Shown in pieces: positions 31,730 to 42,950 of a stretch of 64,000 bases of DNA. The DNA lies in the NCBI GenBank assembly GCA_963680875.1, contig OY804590.1:20088640-20152639 (forward strand), read 5' to 3'. Under the pieces are notes generated by a model. The model ran no database searches and had not been told where the DNA came from. It saw only the letters and a list, made by a program, of their open reading frames with translations. Each line of letters opens with the position of its first letter. The first letter of the stretch is position 1. A program made the position numbers and the translations under genes. This DNA is from Bathymodiolus brooksi. Its lineage: Eukaryota > Mollusca > Bivalvia > Mytilida > Modiolidae.

Positions 31730-32059
31730 CCAATATTGTTTTTTCTAAATTGTCGAAATTATATTGTATTTGATTTTTAATTTTTTTTTTGTCAAGCAAA
31801 TGATCGGTTATTAAATACGTTTATCTATTTAATGCTTAAAGATCAGATTTCATTTTGTATTGCTCTACCTTTTAAAGAATGTGTAAAATGTAATGACGTT
31901 GATATAAGAATTGTTTTCCTTTCTGTTGTGGTTACTATGATCTACACAAACAAGATTGCGTCAGATGTATTACAATCGTCAAAATTCAGTATGAACAATG
32001 CATGGACGAGTAAACCGACCTGCGCATACATGACCATGGAAATTCCCACTTCAATGGGG

Positions 32060-32195
32060 GAGATTTTTATGTGTATGTTTTGTAGATCGTTGTTTGTACT
32101 TTTGTACTTTTTCTTTTGGCCATTGTGTTGTCTGTTCTTCTTCGATATACATATTCTGATTTCCCCTTTAGTGTCTTCAAACTCTTCTTAATCTA
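32060..32195 (+). mobile_element. Retroelement 3'-UTR fragment (plus)
   Basis: Same segment as 21511-21640 at the homologous place in copy B, so it predates the duplication. It yields the spurious hydrophobic end of the frame 31832-32191. Confidence 0.85.
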
Positions 32196-32659
32196 TGATA
32201 TATCAATATGTCGTATTTCAACAAGCTCATGCAACTTCTTCTAAGCCAAATCAAATTCTTCTATAATTATATTGTAATTTAACATGGAAAGGTGTAACAT
32301 TTATATATGTGTGTGTTTATTTCTTTTTATATAAGTCTAATATATGATTGGGTATACTTTTTCGTACTGTAATCCTAATATGAATGGGGTGGAGGTATTT
32401 TTTTTTTCTTTAACTCCAGCGGCACCACCGTAGACTGATTTAATTTGTATCATTAATTGATATATTGACTTGAATTTCATGTAATGCAGTGTCCTGGTCC
32501 AAATTGAATAACAAAATGTTTCTGAGGAATTTTAATTTAATTCTTTATTTATTTTATGAGTATATCATACAGCCAGAGGCTACTAGTAGCTCTCCAAAAT
32601 GTTTCTGTGGTTAATGTTTGATATAAAAATACATTGTTTAGTATAACTCAATGGGCCTC

Positions 32660-33600
32660 AAAGGGAATTATACAAAGAAACCGGATTATCAAAATTAAAA
32701 GATAGAAGGGAAAACCATAAGCTCATTCAACTATTTAAAATGCAAAATGACTTAACTCCGGCATCTTTATCAACTTTGATTCCTAACCGCTTTCAGGATG
32801 TGCACACATACAACACCAGACATAACAATGCGTTACCGTTGCCAAGAACCCGAACATCACTCTATGCTAGTTATTTTCTACCATCTACTTTAAAATTATG
32901 GAATTCTCTACCGCCAGAAATAAAAGACTGCCCATCCCTTAGTATTCTCAAATCTAGACTTACTTCTAGAGTTGATCATGATAAGGTACCTAAATATTGG
33001 TATTACGGTCCAAGACTGACACAAATATTACACGCTCGTCTTCGTATGAGAAGTAGTTCTCTAAACGAACATTTGTATATAAAAAATATTATTGATAGTC
33101 CTAATTGTTTTTGTGGAGAGATTGAATCTACACATCATTATTTATTTAAATGTCCGAAATATACTCGTCAACGAAATAGTCTTTTTCGAAAGCTATTGCA
33201 GCTACTGAACATTCGACCTTCGGAAAATTTACTATTATTTGGCAGTCCACACCTTGATATCGATTCAAATACTATTGTTTTTACAACAGTGCATAAATAT
33301 ATTTCGCAAAGTAAACGATTTTTATAAAATTCAAAAAAACTCAGATACATCATGTGATTTTCTATCTAGAGTGCAACTTACAATTTCCTTCTTTTTTTTC
33401 TTCTTCCTTTAATTTTCAGTTATTTAAACAATGTTAAATGAATTGAGTATGTTTTTATGACTATTTGCAATTTTTCATGTGGTTTTTTTTTTAGGAAACG
33501 GATTAATATAAGCGTTACGCTTGTTTCTGAATCCTATGTTATATTGTATTGTGAAAAAAAAATGTAATATGTAATTCATTAATAAAAATATGTTTAAATC
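32660..33600 (+). mobile_element. 5'-truncated non-LTR retrotransposon with 15-bp TSD
   Basis: Insertion of 941 bp flanked by AACTCAATGGGCCTC at 32645-32659 and 33601-33615. Copy A keeps the empty site near 22108-22122. The 3' end is a hairpin-like GGATTAATATAAGCGTTACG…ATCC followed by an A-rich AATAAAAATATGTTTAAATC tail. Confidence 0.95.
32662..33327 (+). pseudogene. LINE ORF2 C-terminal fragment
   Basis: The frame is open from the truncation point to the TAA at 33327. It contains a tail typical of non-LTR RT proteins: HTYNTRHNNALPLPRTRTSL, LWNSLPPEIKDCPS and LTSRVDH. It ends with a CCHC-like CFCGEIESTHHYLFKCPKY knuckle and LFGSP…VHKYISQSKRFL. No endonuclease or RT catalytic domain remains. 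The frame is intact, suggesting fairly recent insertion. Confidence 0.85.
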
Positions 33601-35018
33601 AACTCAATGGGCCTCTACGTCACTCGTTTCCATTTGGATGAATCATGTATGGTCGCTCATATCACTGCACACCAGTTAAAATTTAAGGGTTCGGAACCAG
33701 TGCAACCTACTAGCTAAGAATGTAGATCTTTGTTACTTGTAGACAATTGTTCTAATTATATCAAATTCACAATCCATAAATCACGTATAATGTGTCCGTC
33801 GTGGCTTTGATCATTATGAAAAGAAAGCTTAAACAGTGATGGACAACAATTCAATCAGTATCAAAAATACCAACTATCACCTCTCATCTTAATTCACTGA
33901 AAACAAAACAGACCAGCAACATATGGCGTTGGAAATCCATGTCCAGGTCATGACTTGGGACAGGCACATCGGTGTGGCGGGGTTCAATGGGATTCCAATT
34001 CTAGATCTCCTCCCTCGATAGCTGGATCTTATAATAGTTGGATTTACATACATTTATTTTCTGGAATCAAGCTTGCCAATGGACCGCATCTGATTTCTCG
34101 GTGATCAGCTAATCGCCCATCAAACCAGCAATCTGTTTATCCACTGGAGAAAATAAAAATTTAATGATATTAATTCAATAAATTATGGGTGATTTTCTAC
34201 CCAATTTTAATATTTTGGAAAGAAGAAAATGTTCGTTCCTGATCAGTAATTGTCATCCTTTAATGTATTATTTATTAGATATATTGTAGACTTCTCAGAG
34301 AGGGAATCGTTTTTCTGTAATACTCTTGTGTTATAAACGTTTTACACTTTACCAGACATTCAATCTGTTGCGAGAGAAGAATCCCGAGACATCTTAGTGT
34401 TTCCTGTGTCCCCGAATATTTACTTTAATTATATATAATGTCATAAAATTGAACAAAGAGACATTTTAATTAGATAATGGCTATCTATAACATTTTGTAA
34501 TAGTACTTTTACAGAAATATCACAGTATACATAGACAAATGGGAAAAGTACATATACAAATTTGTATGCTTTTTTTGTGCCAACAAAACTACCAGTGCAT
34601 TAGAAAGTTGACGTTATCTGGCAAAGTGTCAAGATCACTTTACATTTAGTTGAACCTGTCTGTCAAAAACAAATATTATCATTATAAGGTTCATGTTTCC
34701 AAATAAAATGGGGAAAAATACCACACTGTCGGAATTTCAAAAATTCAATCGTAAAATTGACAAAATCTGTATCCCTAGCAAATTCATGACCGCAAAGTGA
34801 CACTTTCCTGGCATGGTACAGGCAATTCAATAACAAGTGGAGGTGTTAAACTAGTATTTTCAGTCCAAATCCCCCCTCTTTGTCAAAGATGCTCATACAA
34901 TGAGAGTGTTTTCCACCTGTGGGTAAAATACCAACCCTCATATAACTGTGTCAGCACCGCTGATATAAAAAAAACGCTCTAATCTTGAACTTTATACATA
35001 ATATAATTCACTGCCGGT

Positions 35019-35099
35019 AAACTGAAGATAATCGTAACTCCAAAAGAAGATAATCTATTTTTATATATTATAATTTATGGAGTTACGATTATCTTCCTT
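35019..35099. repeat. Short inverted repeat
   Basis: AGATAATCGTAACTCC near 35028 and GGAGTTACGATTATCT near 35078, separated by about 37 bp of AT-rich loop. The segment is absent from copy A. The + strand open frame 35221-35448 beyond it is hydrophobic, partly SINE-derived and has no recognised family. Confidence 0.6.
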
Positions 35100-35398
35100 A
35101 AATTTCCGACGGCTATTTTCTTGGTAACGAGACCATATATGGTATCAAGAACACACACATACAACAAAATCGTACAGATCAACCATGCGGCTGAGTAATT
35201 CTTGACAACAACACGTTAGAATGGAGAAATTAGCAGAAAACAATCCTACCTATGTTTACCTCCGCCATGTTGTGATCGTCATAACTGCAGTTACCACGAT
35301 CAGTTTACCGCCAGTGATGACTAGTCTTTCTGACACAGAAGTTGTCATATGTATAATATTAGTTATATTAAAGATAGCCGATGCTTGGTTTTGTTGGT

Positions 35399-35567
35399 AT
35401 CTGGTGTTTAACGCCACTGTCAACAATATTTCAGTTATATCGTATTAGTCAGTTTTATTGTTGGAGGAAACTGGTCTACCTGGAGAAAACCCGTAGAAAA
35501 ATACAGACCTGTCGCATGTCACTGAAATTTTATCACATACTGTTGTATCGAGTACACCTCGCCATGC
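35399..35567 (-). mobile_element. SINE (minus), private to copy B
   Basis: CTGGTGTTTAACGCCACTGT…ATTTCAGTTATATCG…GGAGGAAACTGG…TATCGAGTACACCTCGCCAT. The homologous point in copy A (after GAGCCGATGG, 27813) has no SINE. Confidence 0.8.
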
Positions 35568-35664
35568 CTCAACCATTATCTAAATATTAGATAACATGCA
35601 AGGCCATCGCAATACATAATAGTAAAACAATACTTAACTTAGAACCAAAATATAATTATGAATA

Positions 35665-35935
35665 TGATAAAGAGTTTGAAGATAACAAAGGAGTAATCAG
35701 AATGTGTAAACCAAAGGACAGACAATAGCATGGCCAAAAGAACAAGGATAAACAACGATCTACAACACACTACACAGAAAACTAAAGGTCGAGCAACGCG
35801 AACCCCAGTAAAACTTGAGGGTGAACTCAGGTGCTCCAGAAGAATAAGCAGTTCCTGTTTCACTAGTGGCACCCATCGTGTTACTGTAGTTACAAACCCG
35901 GTGATAAGTCATGAATGAGAAAATGACCGGGAAGT
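35665..35935 (-). mobile_element. Retroelement 3'-UTR copy (minus)
   Basis: GAGTTTGAAGATAACAAAGG…ACTAAAGGTCGAGCAACGCG…GGTGCTCCAGAAGAATAAGC…AACCCGGTGATAAGTCATGA; partner of 27920-28310 in copy A. Confidence 0.8.
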
Positions 35936-36268
35936 GTCTACGCACATCTTTCGTCATTTGTACACATATGACAGAATACTTGTGAACAAGATGTTGATAT
36001 CTTCCGAAAAACTGTTTTTTAAGATAAACTGCATGTAACAGAACTGTATATGTCCACTGTCAAACAGATGTTAGTGTATTTTGTGAATTCTTTCGTTGAA
36101 GCTGAATTACACCCCTCTCGTACCAAAAATGTAACATAAAACTTGTTACTGCTAATGAAGGGTACCTAAATATAAGCGATACAATTACGTGTAACCTATA
36201 TCAACATGAGAGAATGACATTAATAGTGTGCAAATGAAAAACAAATGAATATAGTCAAGCCTGCCTTA

Positions 36269-36293
36269 AGGGTTAGGGTTAGGGTTAGGGTTT
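36269..36293 (+). repeat. Interstitial telomere-type repeat
   Basis: About 3.5 units of GGGTTA. Too short to imply a telomere or chromosome fusion by itself; it matches the animal telomere motif. Confidence 0.7.
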
Positions 36294-36537
36294 ATATATA
36301 TAGCAAACAACTCTCTATAAAGGACAGTTGTTCTCGTCCTGAATATAGCTGAAATAACACTCGTGAATGTTAAGCAGTAATCAATTATTTTCTCCATTTA
36401 ATGAATATTGCATGTAATTTTAACCTGTATATAAAGGCAACTGATCATAAAGGGCATATTTTGAATTCCCCTCAGTATCCTTTATATACAGGTTTCACTA
36501 TCGAGTATGTATAATGATTATTGGGTATTGCATAATT

Positions 36538-36656
36538 TTGAGGTTGGTGGTTTTCTCCGGGTCCTGTGGTTTCCTCCACCAATAAAACTGATCACCACGA
36601 CATAACTGAAATATTGTTAAAAGTGGCGTTAAACACCATCAAACAAACAAAAACAA
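36538..36656 (+). mobile_element. SINE 3' fragment
   Basis: GAGGTTGGTGGTTTTCTCCG…CCTCCACCAATAAAACTGAT…ATAACTGAAATATTG…GGCGTTAAACACCATCAAAC, then a CAAA tail. An unrelated SINE 3' tail (GTTCTCGTCCTGAATATAGC) precedes it near 36331. Confidence 0.8.
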
Positions 36657-36784
36657 ACATAATTTTGAAAGGACTGTTACTGCAGGGGAGATAACTGATA
36701 CAGTATTTGTAAAGTTATCTGACTACAAATAAATGGATAACATGTGTGTGTAAAATAGAATATACTGTCTACGACGTTATGCAT

Positions 36785-37225
36785 ATGTGTACATGAGGAG
36801 AAGGTTGGGGGATCTCATTAATGCATATTTGTACATGAGAAGGTTGGAGGATCTCATTAATGAATATTTGTACATGAGAAGAAGGTTGGGGGATCTCATT
36901 AATGCATATTTGTACATGAGGAGAAGGTTGGGGGATCTCATTAATGCATATTTGCAGGAGCGGATCCAGAGGGGGGCGCATCCGGCGCCCCCCCCCCCCC
37001 CCCTAAAATTGGAAAAAAATATGATTTTTTGGCGTAAAATCGTGATATTTCACACGAAATACCCCAACATTTTTCGCGCCTCCCTCCGCTCGGCGCAATG
37101 TTTTTAAGTGCGCCCCCCCTAACTTGAAATCCTGGATCCGCCCCTGATTTGTACATGAGGAGAAGGTTGGGGGACCTCATTAATGCATATTTGTACACGA
37201 GGAGAAGGTTGGGGATCTCATTAAT
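36785..37225 (+). repeat. 42-bp minisatellite interrupted by a MITE
   Basis: About six units of CATATTTGTACATGAGGAGA + AGGTTGGGGGATCTCATTAATG. The array is split at ATTTG by the MITE 36955-37146 and resumes on the other side. The neighbouring units supply the uninterrupted sequence at the insertion point. Confidence 0.9.
36955..37146. mobile_element. MITE with CAGGGGCGGATCC-type ends, copy 3
   Basis: CAGGAGCGGATCC / GGATCCGCCCCTG termini, same interior as the copies at 22213 and 23093. The flanking 5-mer ATTTG is duplicated (36950-36954, 37147-37151). Inserted within the 42-bp minisatellite. Confidence 0.9.
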
Positions 37226-37403
37226 CGGTTTAACACCGCCTCATTTCTGTGCCTATCCTACACAAGGACCGTCTTGTGAGTTGAGTTGAGAGGTGATTGT
37301 TTTGTTGATATCGATAGAATTGGTGATCCTCACTGACACTGTTTAAACTTTCATTTCATAATTATAAACTGCTACTGTCCGTATACTGGGTACAGGTGGA
37401 GGT

Positions 37404-37643
37404 TCACATGCTTTAAGCCCACACAGCCGCTCGGCGAGTTCCCGGGTAACAATTACGGGGAACTTTCTCAGTGGGGGCTGTCAGGTTATTATACGGAAAA
37501 CCTGACCTTGGCCAATAGTGGGTAACGTGTTTGGAGAGTGCCACGATTTAGTTTTAATATATTATTGAACTTGTTCTCGTCCTGAATGTAGCTGGGATAC
37601 TGCTGGCTGGACATTAAGCAATTATCAATCAATCAATCAATCG
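37404..37643 (+). mobile_element. SINE of another family with (ATCA)n tail
   Basis: Ends TTGTTCTCGTCCTGAATGTA…ATTAAGCAATT, then ATCAATCAATCAATC. The upstream body (CACACAGCCGCTCGGCGAGT…GGAACTTTCTCAGTGGGGGC) has no clear A/B boxes, so the 5' boundary is uncertain. A different SINE 3' scrap follows at 37653-37710. Confidence 0.55.
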
Positions 37644-37785
37644 TGTATTTTCAATGCCATGATATAGCTGAAATATTGTTGAAAATGACGTTAAACATCA
37701 TATAACCCTACCTCCTGTATTCTCAATGTTCAGCAGTATCTAAATATAATAGTAAACAGACATAGAACATAGTTAGTTTCATTAC

Positions 37786-38305
37786 TTAAAAGCCATATAA
37801 CGTTAAAAGCCATATAACGTTAAAAACCATATAACGGGGTTTTGTATCTTAAGTGTAGTATTTAATCTACTAAACGAAATGTGAGAATTATTATTTTTTG
37901 ACAATAAGTCTTTCTTTCTTCACTTTGTCTCTTGAGTCGATGTTTACTATTTCCTAACCATCCATCCTCCTCAAAGTAGTTCTTTAAGTATGTATTATTA
38001 AAATATAACGGCTTGTCGTGCAGATATGATTTATATAACAAATAGTTCATGACACTGAGGGTCATATGGCAGATGACCCGAAGTGACATAAACTATTTGC
38101 TATATTATACTTTTTATCTAAAATAATAATGCAGGTACCGTCCCGGAACGGAATCGAAAACGAGGCAGTCCAGTCCCGGTCCATATAACGTTTTATCCTG
38201 CAATGACAGCATTTACCGACCAATATAGCCTGCCTAATATATTTTTTGATATTGGTCAGTTATAAATAGAACATTTTTTGATATTGGTCAGTTATAAATA
38301 GAACA
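37786..38305. repeat. Two small tandem repeats, otherwise no gene
   Basis: Near 37787-37836, three copies of a 17-bp AAAAGCCATATAACGTT-like unit; near 38247-38305, two copies of a 33-bp TTTTTGATATTGGTCAGTTA-type unit. No gene is seen from 37711 to 38425. The minus frame 37862-38089 has no family signature. Confidence 0.65.
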
Positions 38306-38425
38306 TACAAATGTAAAACGGGGCACATCGGGGGATATTGTTTTCAAATACATACATAAAATTATTTCAAATACTTTTATCATCGTCCAGTAAACGTTTA
38401 TTTACGATTTAAAATTGCAGGATAA

Positions 38426-38578
38426 ATACAATACATGTGCACTGTCGAAGCATATAGGTAAATATGTGTATTCGGCTCGAAACGCGGGAAAAAGCTCGGC
38501 GAAGCCTCGCCTTTTCCCGCGTTTCTAAGCCTCATACACATATTACCCATATGCTTCGACAGTGCACAAGTATTGTAT
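38426..38578. repeat. Foldback hairpin element
   Basis: Near-complete palindrome: ATACATGTGCACTGTCGAAG…ATATGTGTATTCGGCTCGAA and its complement, closing on a GC-rich centre (GCTCGGCGAAGCCTCGCC). Ends ATACAATAC / GTATTGTAT. It could form a long cruciform or RNA hairpin. Confidence 0.85.
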
Positions 38579-38781
38579 ATATATTGACCGGCTGCGCTAA
38601 TAAAGACAAATAGGGGAAATAAAAACGTAAAGTATAATATAGTGATATAATTACCTTGCCATATCATATGTATACATGTTATATTAAATGTGAATTGATT
38701 TATGGTTTTATTTGATAGGCTCTGATCTAGCCGTGCAGTCATTGAACATAAATATGTTTTCCTGGGTTTTTTTGTGTGTGT

Positions 38782-38886
38782 TTACATGTATCTTTGTACG
38801 TCTCCAATCATTTCAATCATTGTATTAAATTGTTTGCCCCATGTGGGACCTTATTTGGCAATAAAAAAATCTTATTCTTATTCTTC
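38782..38886 (+). mobile_element. LINE 3' tail
   Basis: CCCCATGTGGGACCTTATTT…GGCAATAAAAAAATC followed by a (TTATTC)n-type tail. This looks like the 3' terminus of a non-LTR element; no coding sequence remains. Confidence 0.5.
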
Positions 38887-39568
38887 TCTCTTTTGTCCTA
38901 TATTATACCTATATATATACATTAAATATTGATTTCAATTGTCTATTTTTATCAGAGGTACGTACTAATACGTAATATAATAACCGGTAAATGATACAAT
39001 GCGTGCCGGTTTATCTTGTACCTGTGAGTAACTTAATCAATACTGTATAAATCTTGTTGACATCTTAATGTGATTATTTAAGATTCATTTAAAAGAGGTA
39101 AGTTATTTATTTATTTATTCATTATTAGAGATATATAAATATTAAAATACTTATTTAAACCTAAGGTGTAAATTTGAGGGAGTGTGGATTTCGAGTCTAG
39201 CTGATCATTTTGTCTGAAGTTTAACCTTTTCAACACCATATATTTCCTGAAACATAGTCCTCTGTGTTCTGTCGATAAATCAAATAAAAGATGGGCTCAA
39301 GAAAATACTTATGTTGACCTTCAACAACAAATTCATTTAGGCCATTACATTTAATATTTTTCAACATACACCAGAGCGAAAACAAATATATATATGTATC
39401 TAAATACATATTACATGGGAAAACAATAATTTGAAACAAAATGGGTTTTCTTTCTACTTTGTTGTGTAAAACAGTGGTACGGTTGACTTCCGCCAATCAT
39501 ATTTCATTCATTCAGCAAATTTGGGGAAATGGGGTAATAACGATACTACATGTATTGACGTCGAATCC

Positions 39569-39744
39569 AATTAAGGATTGATCTCAATTTTTGTTCGGTT
39601 CATGAAGAAATAACCTCAAACAAGTTGTGCACACGTACCGTCTAACCCGCGTAGCGTAGCGGGTTACGCAAGGGTGTGTACAACCTTATTGAGGTTATTT
39701 CGAATGAACCGAGCAAATAATTTCGATCAATCCTTATAAATTAA
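39569..39744. repeat. Foldback hairpin element
   Basis: AATTAAGGATTGATCTCAAT … GGTTCAT…AATAACCTCAA… and the complementary series on the right, around a centre of AACCCGCGTAGCGTAGCGGG. Arms are about 75-80 bp with scattered mismatches. No gene is seen from 38890 to 40300 apart from this; the frames at 39230-39496 and 40060-40284 lack support. Confidence 0.85.
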
Positions 39745-40306
39745 TTCAAACTTTTTTTGTTATGATATTGAAAAATATATTTATTTTTTTCAAAATAAGG
39801 CAAATAATCGGAAATAAATTTAAATGACCCCAAAGGTGCCTCATTTAAAGAAAACCACCCAATGACAACGACACGCTACGCCTTGAGAACGATGTCTAAT
39901 TTCAGATTCAGTACATATGAAAATAACCTCAACTTTTTAAACCAATCAAAACACGTATAAAATGACATATGACTCTAAAAATAATTTATTTATACATGTG
40001 CTAAATATAATACATGGCCATACTTTATTGTTATTCAAATATGGGTAGGCATTATATTCATGAATGCCGGCATGAATTATTTCGATTCTAATGGGACAAA
40101 TACGGTAATTTTAAAATTTGAGGCGGTCAAGGTGATCAATCTCCTACGGAATTTTAAAAATGGTAAAATTTGGGAATTAAAGAGATGGAAAGCGAAATTG
40201 TGGTTGAAACTGTGGTTTGAAATACCGAAAAGAATTTTATTGACAAGGTTCAATATAAATTTTATTACAAATAAACAACTTTAAATGATTACCAAGTTGA
40301 ACGCAG

Positions 40307-41201
40307 CCAGTCGGATCACAGGCGCTTGTGTAGAGTCAAAAATATGCTCGCTAAGTACCTAAAATACCACAAGGCCGGACTCACTCCTACTACCCCTGTC
40401 ACTTCAATCGCTATTTCCTCTGTCAAAATGTCGATAGGACGCAAATCGCTTAGTAATTTACGTAGTGAAATGATTTTTCTTCAAGGAAAACCCGTTTTTG
40501 ATATCTTCCTACCATCTACACCCCCATACTGACAGATAATCCTCAGATTTTGCTGACAATGGACACCTAAGTGGCAGCAAAGCGAAAGTAGGTCGCGTGC
40601 GACATATTTCCGCCTTTCGGTCGTTCTCGGGTTTTATCATATATAATTACTAAACACTAGAAACATTACAAGACGCCAAAATATGACTGACAAAATGAAT
40701 GAAAACTTCAGTGCTTCTTGGTATGCAAATAATACTAAAAATAAGGCATAGGAAATAATTGTATTTAAAAAACATTATAATTATACAGTAACAATACTGA
40801 TATATAATAACGTTTCCCGAACTTTTCTTTCTGAACTTCTCAGGTATGTTTCGTAAGGCAATGATAAAACCCGAGAACGACCGAAAGGCGGAAATATGTC
40901 GCACGCGACCTACTTTCGCTTTGCTGCCACTTAGGTGTCCATTGTCAACAAAATCTGAGGATTATCTGTCAGTATGGGGGTGTATATGGTAGGAAGATAT
41001 AAAAAACGGGTTTTCCTTGAAGAAAAATCATTTCACTACGCAAATTACGAAGCGATTTGCGTCCTATCGACATTTTGACAGGGGAAATAGCGATTGAAGT
41101 GACAGGGGTAGTAGGAGTGAGTCCGGCCTTGTGGTATTTTAGGTACATAGCGAGCATATTTTTGACTCTACACAAGCGCCTGTGGTCGGATCGGAGATAA
41201 A
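40307..41201. repeat. Long inverted repeat, about 335-345-bp arms
   Basis: Arms 40307-40642 and 40858-41201, roughly 95% alike by eye, separated by 215 bp of AT-rich spacer. Each arm encodes in the outer-to-inner direction nearly the same about 65-residue open frame (CRVKNMLA…KYHKAGLTPTTPVTSIAIS…), from 40326 on + and from 41214 on -. No family is recognised for the peptide. The transcript of the whole unit would fold into a long double-stranded stem. Confidence 0.85.
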
Positions 41202-41870
41202 GGGAGATAAACATGGAGACAGTGAACGAAAGGTAAACAAAGCCGTGTTTATAAGAGTTTAATTATGATAAGACTTGATTAGGATTTATTTAATTTTAAC
41301 TTCATTTATTTTAACAATTTTTAGATAAACAATAATAGAAAATCGCTAACCATGAAGAATTTTCTGAAAATAGTCGGTGTTTATGTAGGTGCTTTTTTTT
41401 TTTTTTTTTTTAGCTCAGCGCGCATGTGTGGCCTATATTTGATTGTTATTCAAATATGCCTTTATTTGTATACCGCATACATGAATACGGGACGTCATAT
41501 TAGAATACATGTTATAAACCGATCGAGAACATTGGAGACTCACGATTTAACTTGTTTGTGGTGCGGTATGTGTGGATTTTTTTATTTTTTTTTATTTTCT
41601 GTCTCCACAATTTATAGAAAAATTATCTTGACTTGAAAAAGGGGGACATTTTAATCTGACCCCGCAGTTTTTATAAAGAAACTTACGTAATATTTGAAAA
41701 AAATCTGACTCAGGTGGGGGTCATATCCCCACCCGCCACCACACCTAAAATTTAGCGTTATGAAAACCCTTCTAGTCATTTACCGTAACATGTCCGATAG
41801 AAAACAGACCGTTACAATACCTACATGAACAATTTTATCAAGCTAAACATCTATTCACTTGAACGATTGC
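41202..41870. other. No gene recognised
   Basis: Homopolymer T runs near 41392-41411 and 41577-41596. The open frame 41352-41636 is composed around them and has no family signature. Confidence 0.45.
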
Positions 41871-41880
41871 AATATATTTT

Positions 41881-42531
41881 ATGCATTGCCCTTTATATAA
41901 TATTCATAGGCAACAACTTGTTGATTCCTTTAATGAACTTAACATAGAATTTACTATTCAAACCATTCTTTATGGAAGTGAAACCTCTGATTATAATCAG
42001 AATGTAAAACTTTTTCGGGCAGTACATTCCTTTATTAAGCGGAGCAAACGATTTGATAATAACATAGTATTATAAATTTAAAAAAAAAAAAAATTAAACT
42101 ATAACAGTATTCTCACATATGATGGACCACGATTGCAAATATCAGTACTATACCTCTCACATGACTAAATTAAATTAACTTATTGATATTCTATTTATAA
42201 TTTATTTTGTTTTATAAATATATACATGTATATATAATGTCATAAATATCATATTTACACTATGATTACCTACTGCATACTCATAAAAAATTTCTGAAAT
42301 GAATTAAGTATTTAAATTAGATTGAGAGGTAATAAATCTAGCAACATCGTACACTGGTAACACTTTTAGATAGCAACTAAGTGTATTTAAAAAAAAAAAT
42401 AATTAGTAGATCTCATATCAGCCAAATTGTCAATAAAATCTAATCAATAGTCGATTCAAAAGCTCACTAGAGCTTATGTTATGTGTTATAGATATTTCGA
42501 CTTTAAATAAAACTTATTTGATTTGATTTGA
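41881..42531 (+). mobile_element. LINE ORF2 terminal scrap and 3' UTR
   Basis: 41881-42075 encodes HCPLYNIHRQQLVDSFNELN…ILYGSET…FRAVHSFIKRSKRF, parallel to the end of the ORF at 32662-33327 (KCPKYTRQR…LLFGSP…VHKYISQSKRF). The AT-rich 3' UTR runs to a TTTGATTTGATTTGA tail near 42517-42531. Everything upstream is lost. Confidence 0.65.
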
Positions 42532-42559
42532 ATGTTAATTACTTATCAATAACTGAATA

Positions 42560-42770
42560 TATGAGATTTCTGACTGCTATTGTATACTCGAGTTATTTCC
42601 CTTTGAGTATGAAATTCTATATTGTGTATTGTAAATATTAACTGCATGCGTTGTTGATTGTTGCTGTTGCCTTGTGTATGGAGAGGATTTATATAGGCTA
42701 TTGCCTGCTATCCAATCCATTTCATTTATTTATGAATAAAATATGTTTGAATTAAAATATATTGTATACA
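42560..42770 (+). mobile_element. LINE 3' terminus
   Basis: GGAGAGGATTTATATAGGCT…GCCTGCTATCCAATCC (hairpin-like) followed by AATAAAATATGTTTGAATT, closely resembling the 3' end of the 32660-33600 insertion. No coding part. Confidence 0.55.
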
Positions 42771-42781
42771 ATTTAAAAGCA

Positions 42782-42950
42782 TATTTAGTGTGGTTCGTGT
42801 TACTCGATCTTTAGTTTTTTTGTGTGGTGTTTTGTAGATCGTTGTTTGTACTTTTGTACTTTTTTCTTTTGGCCATTGTGTTGTCTGTTCTTCTTCGATT
42901 TACGGATTCTAATTACCCCTTTGGTATCTTCAAGCTCTTCTTAACTCATA
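42782..42950 (+). mobile_element. Retroelement 3'-UTR copy just upstream of satellite
   Basis: GTGTGGTTCGTGTTACTCGA…TTTTGTAGATCGTTGTTTGT…CTTTTGGCCATTGTGTTGTC…TCTTCGATTTACGGATTCTA…ATTACCCCTTTGGTATCTTC. The last about 60 bases align position by position with the 59-bp satellite monomer, in the same orientation. Confidence 0.85.

Larger units (their letters stand above)
31730..39140 (+). repeat. Segmental duplication, copy B
   Basis: Collinear partner of copy A (19650-29660). Insertions private to B are the LINE at 32660-33600, the SINE at 35399-35567 and a hairpin segment near 35019-35099. Insertions private to A are the two CAGGGGCGG MITEs. The P2X7-like gene of copy A has no counterpart here. 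Confidence 0.75.

Noticed and set aside
35221..35448. 75-residue hydrophobic frame
   Set aside because: Its C-terminal part is SINE sequence and the frame is absent from duplication copy A.
36269..36293. Telomere or chromosome-fusion site
   Set aside because: Only about 3.5 TTAGGG-type units; too short to support this.
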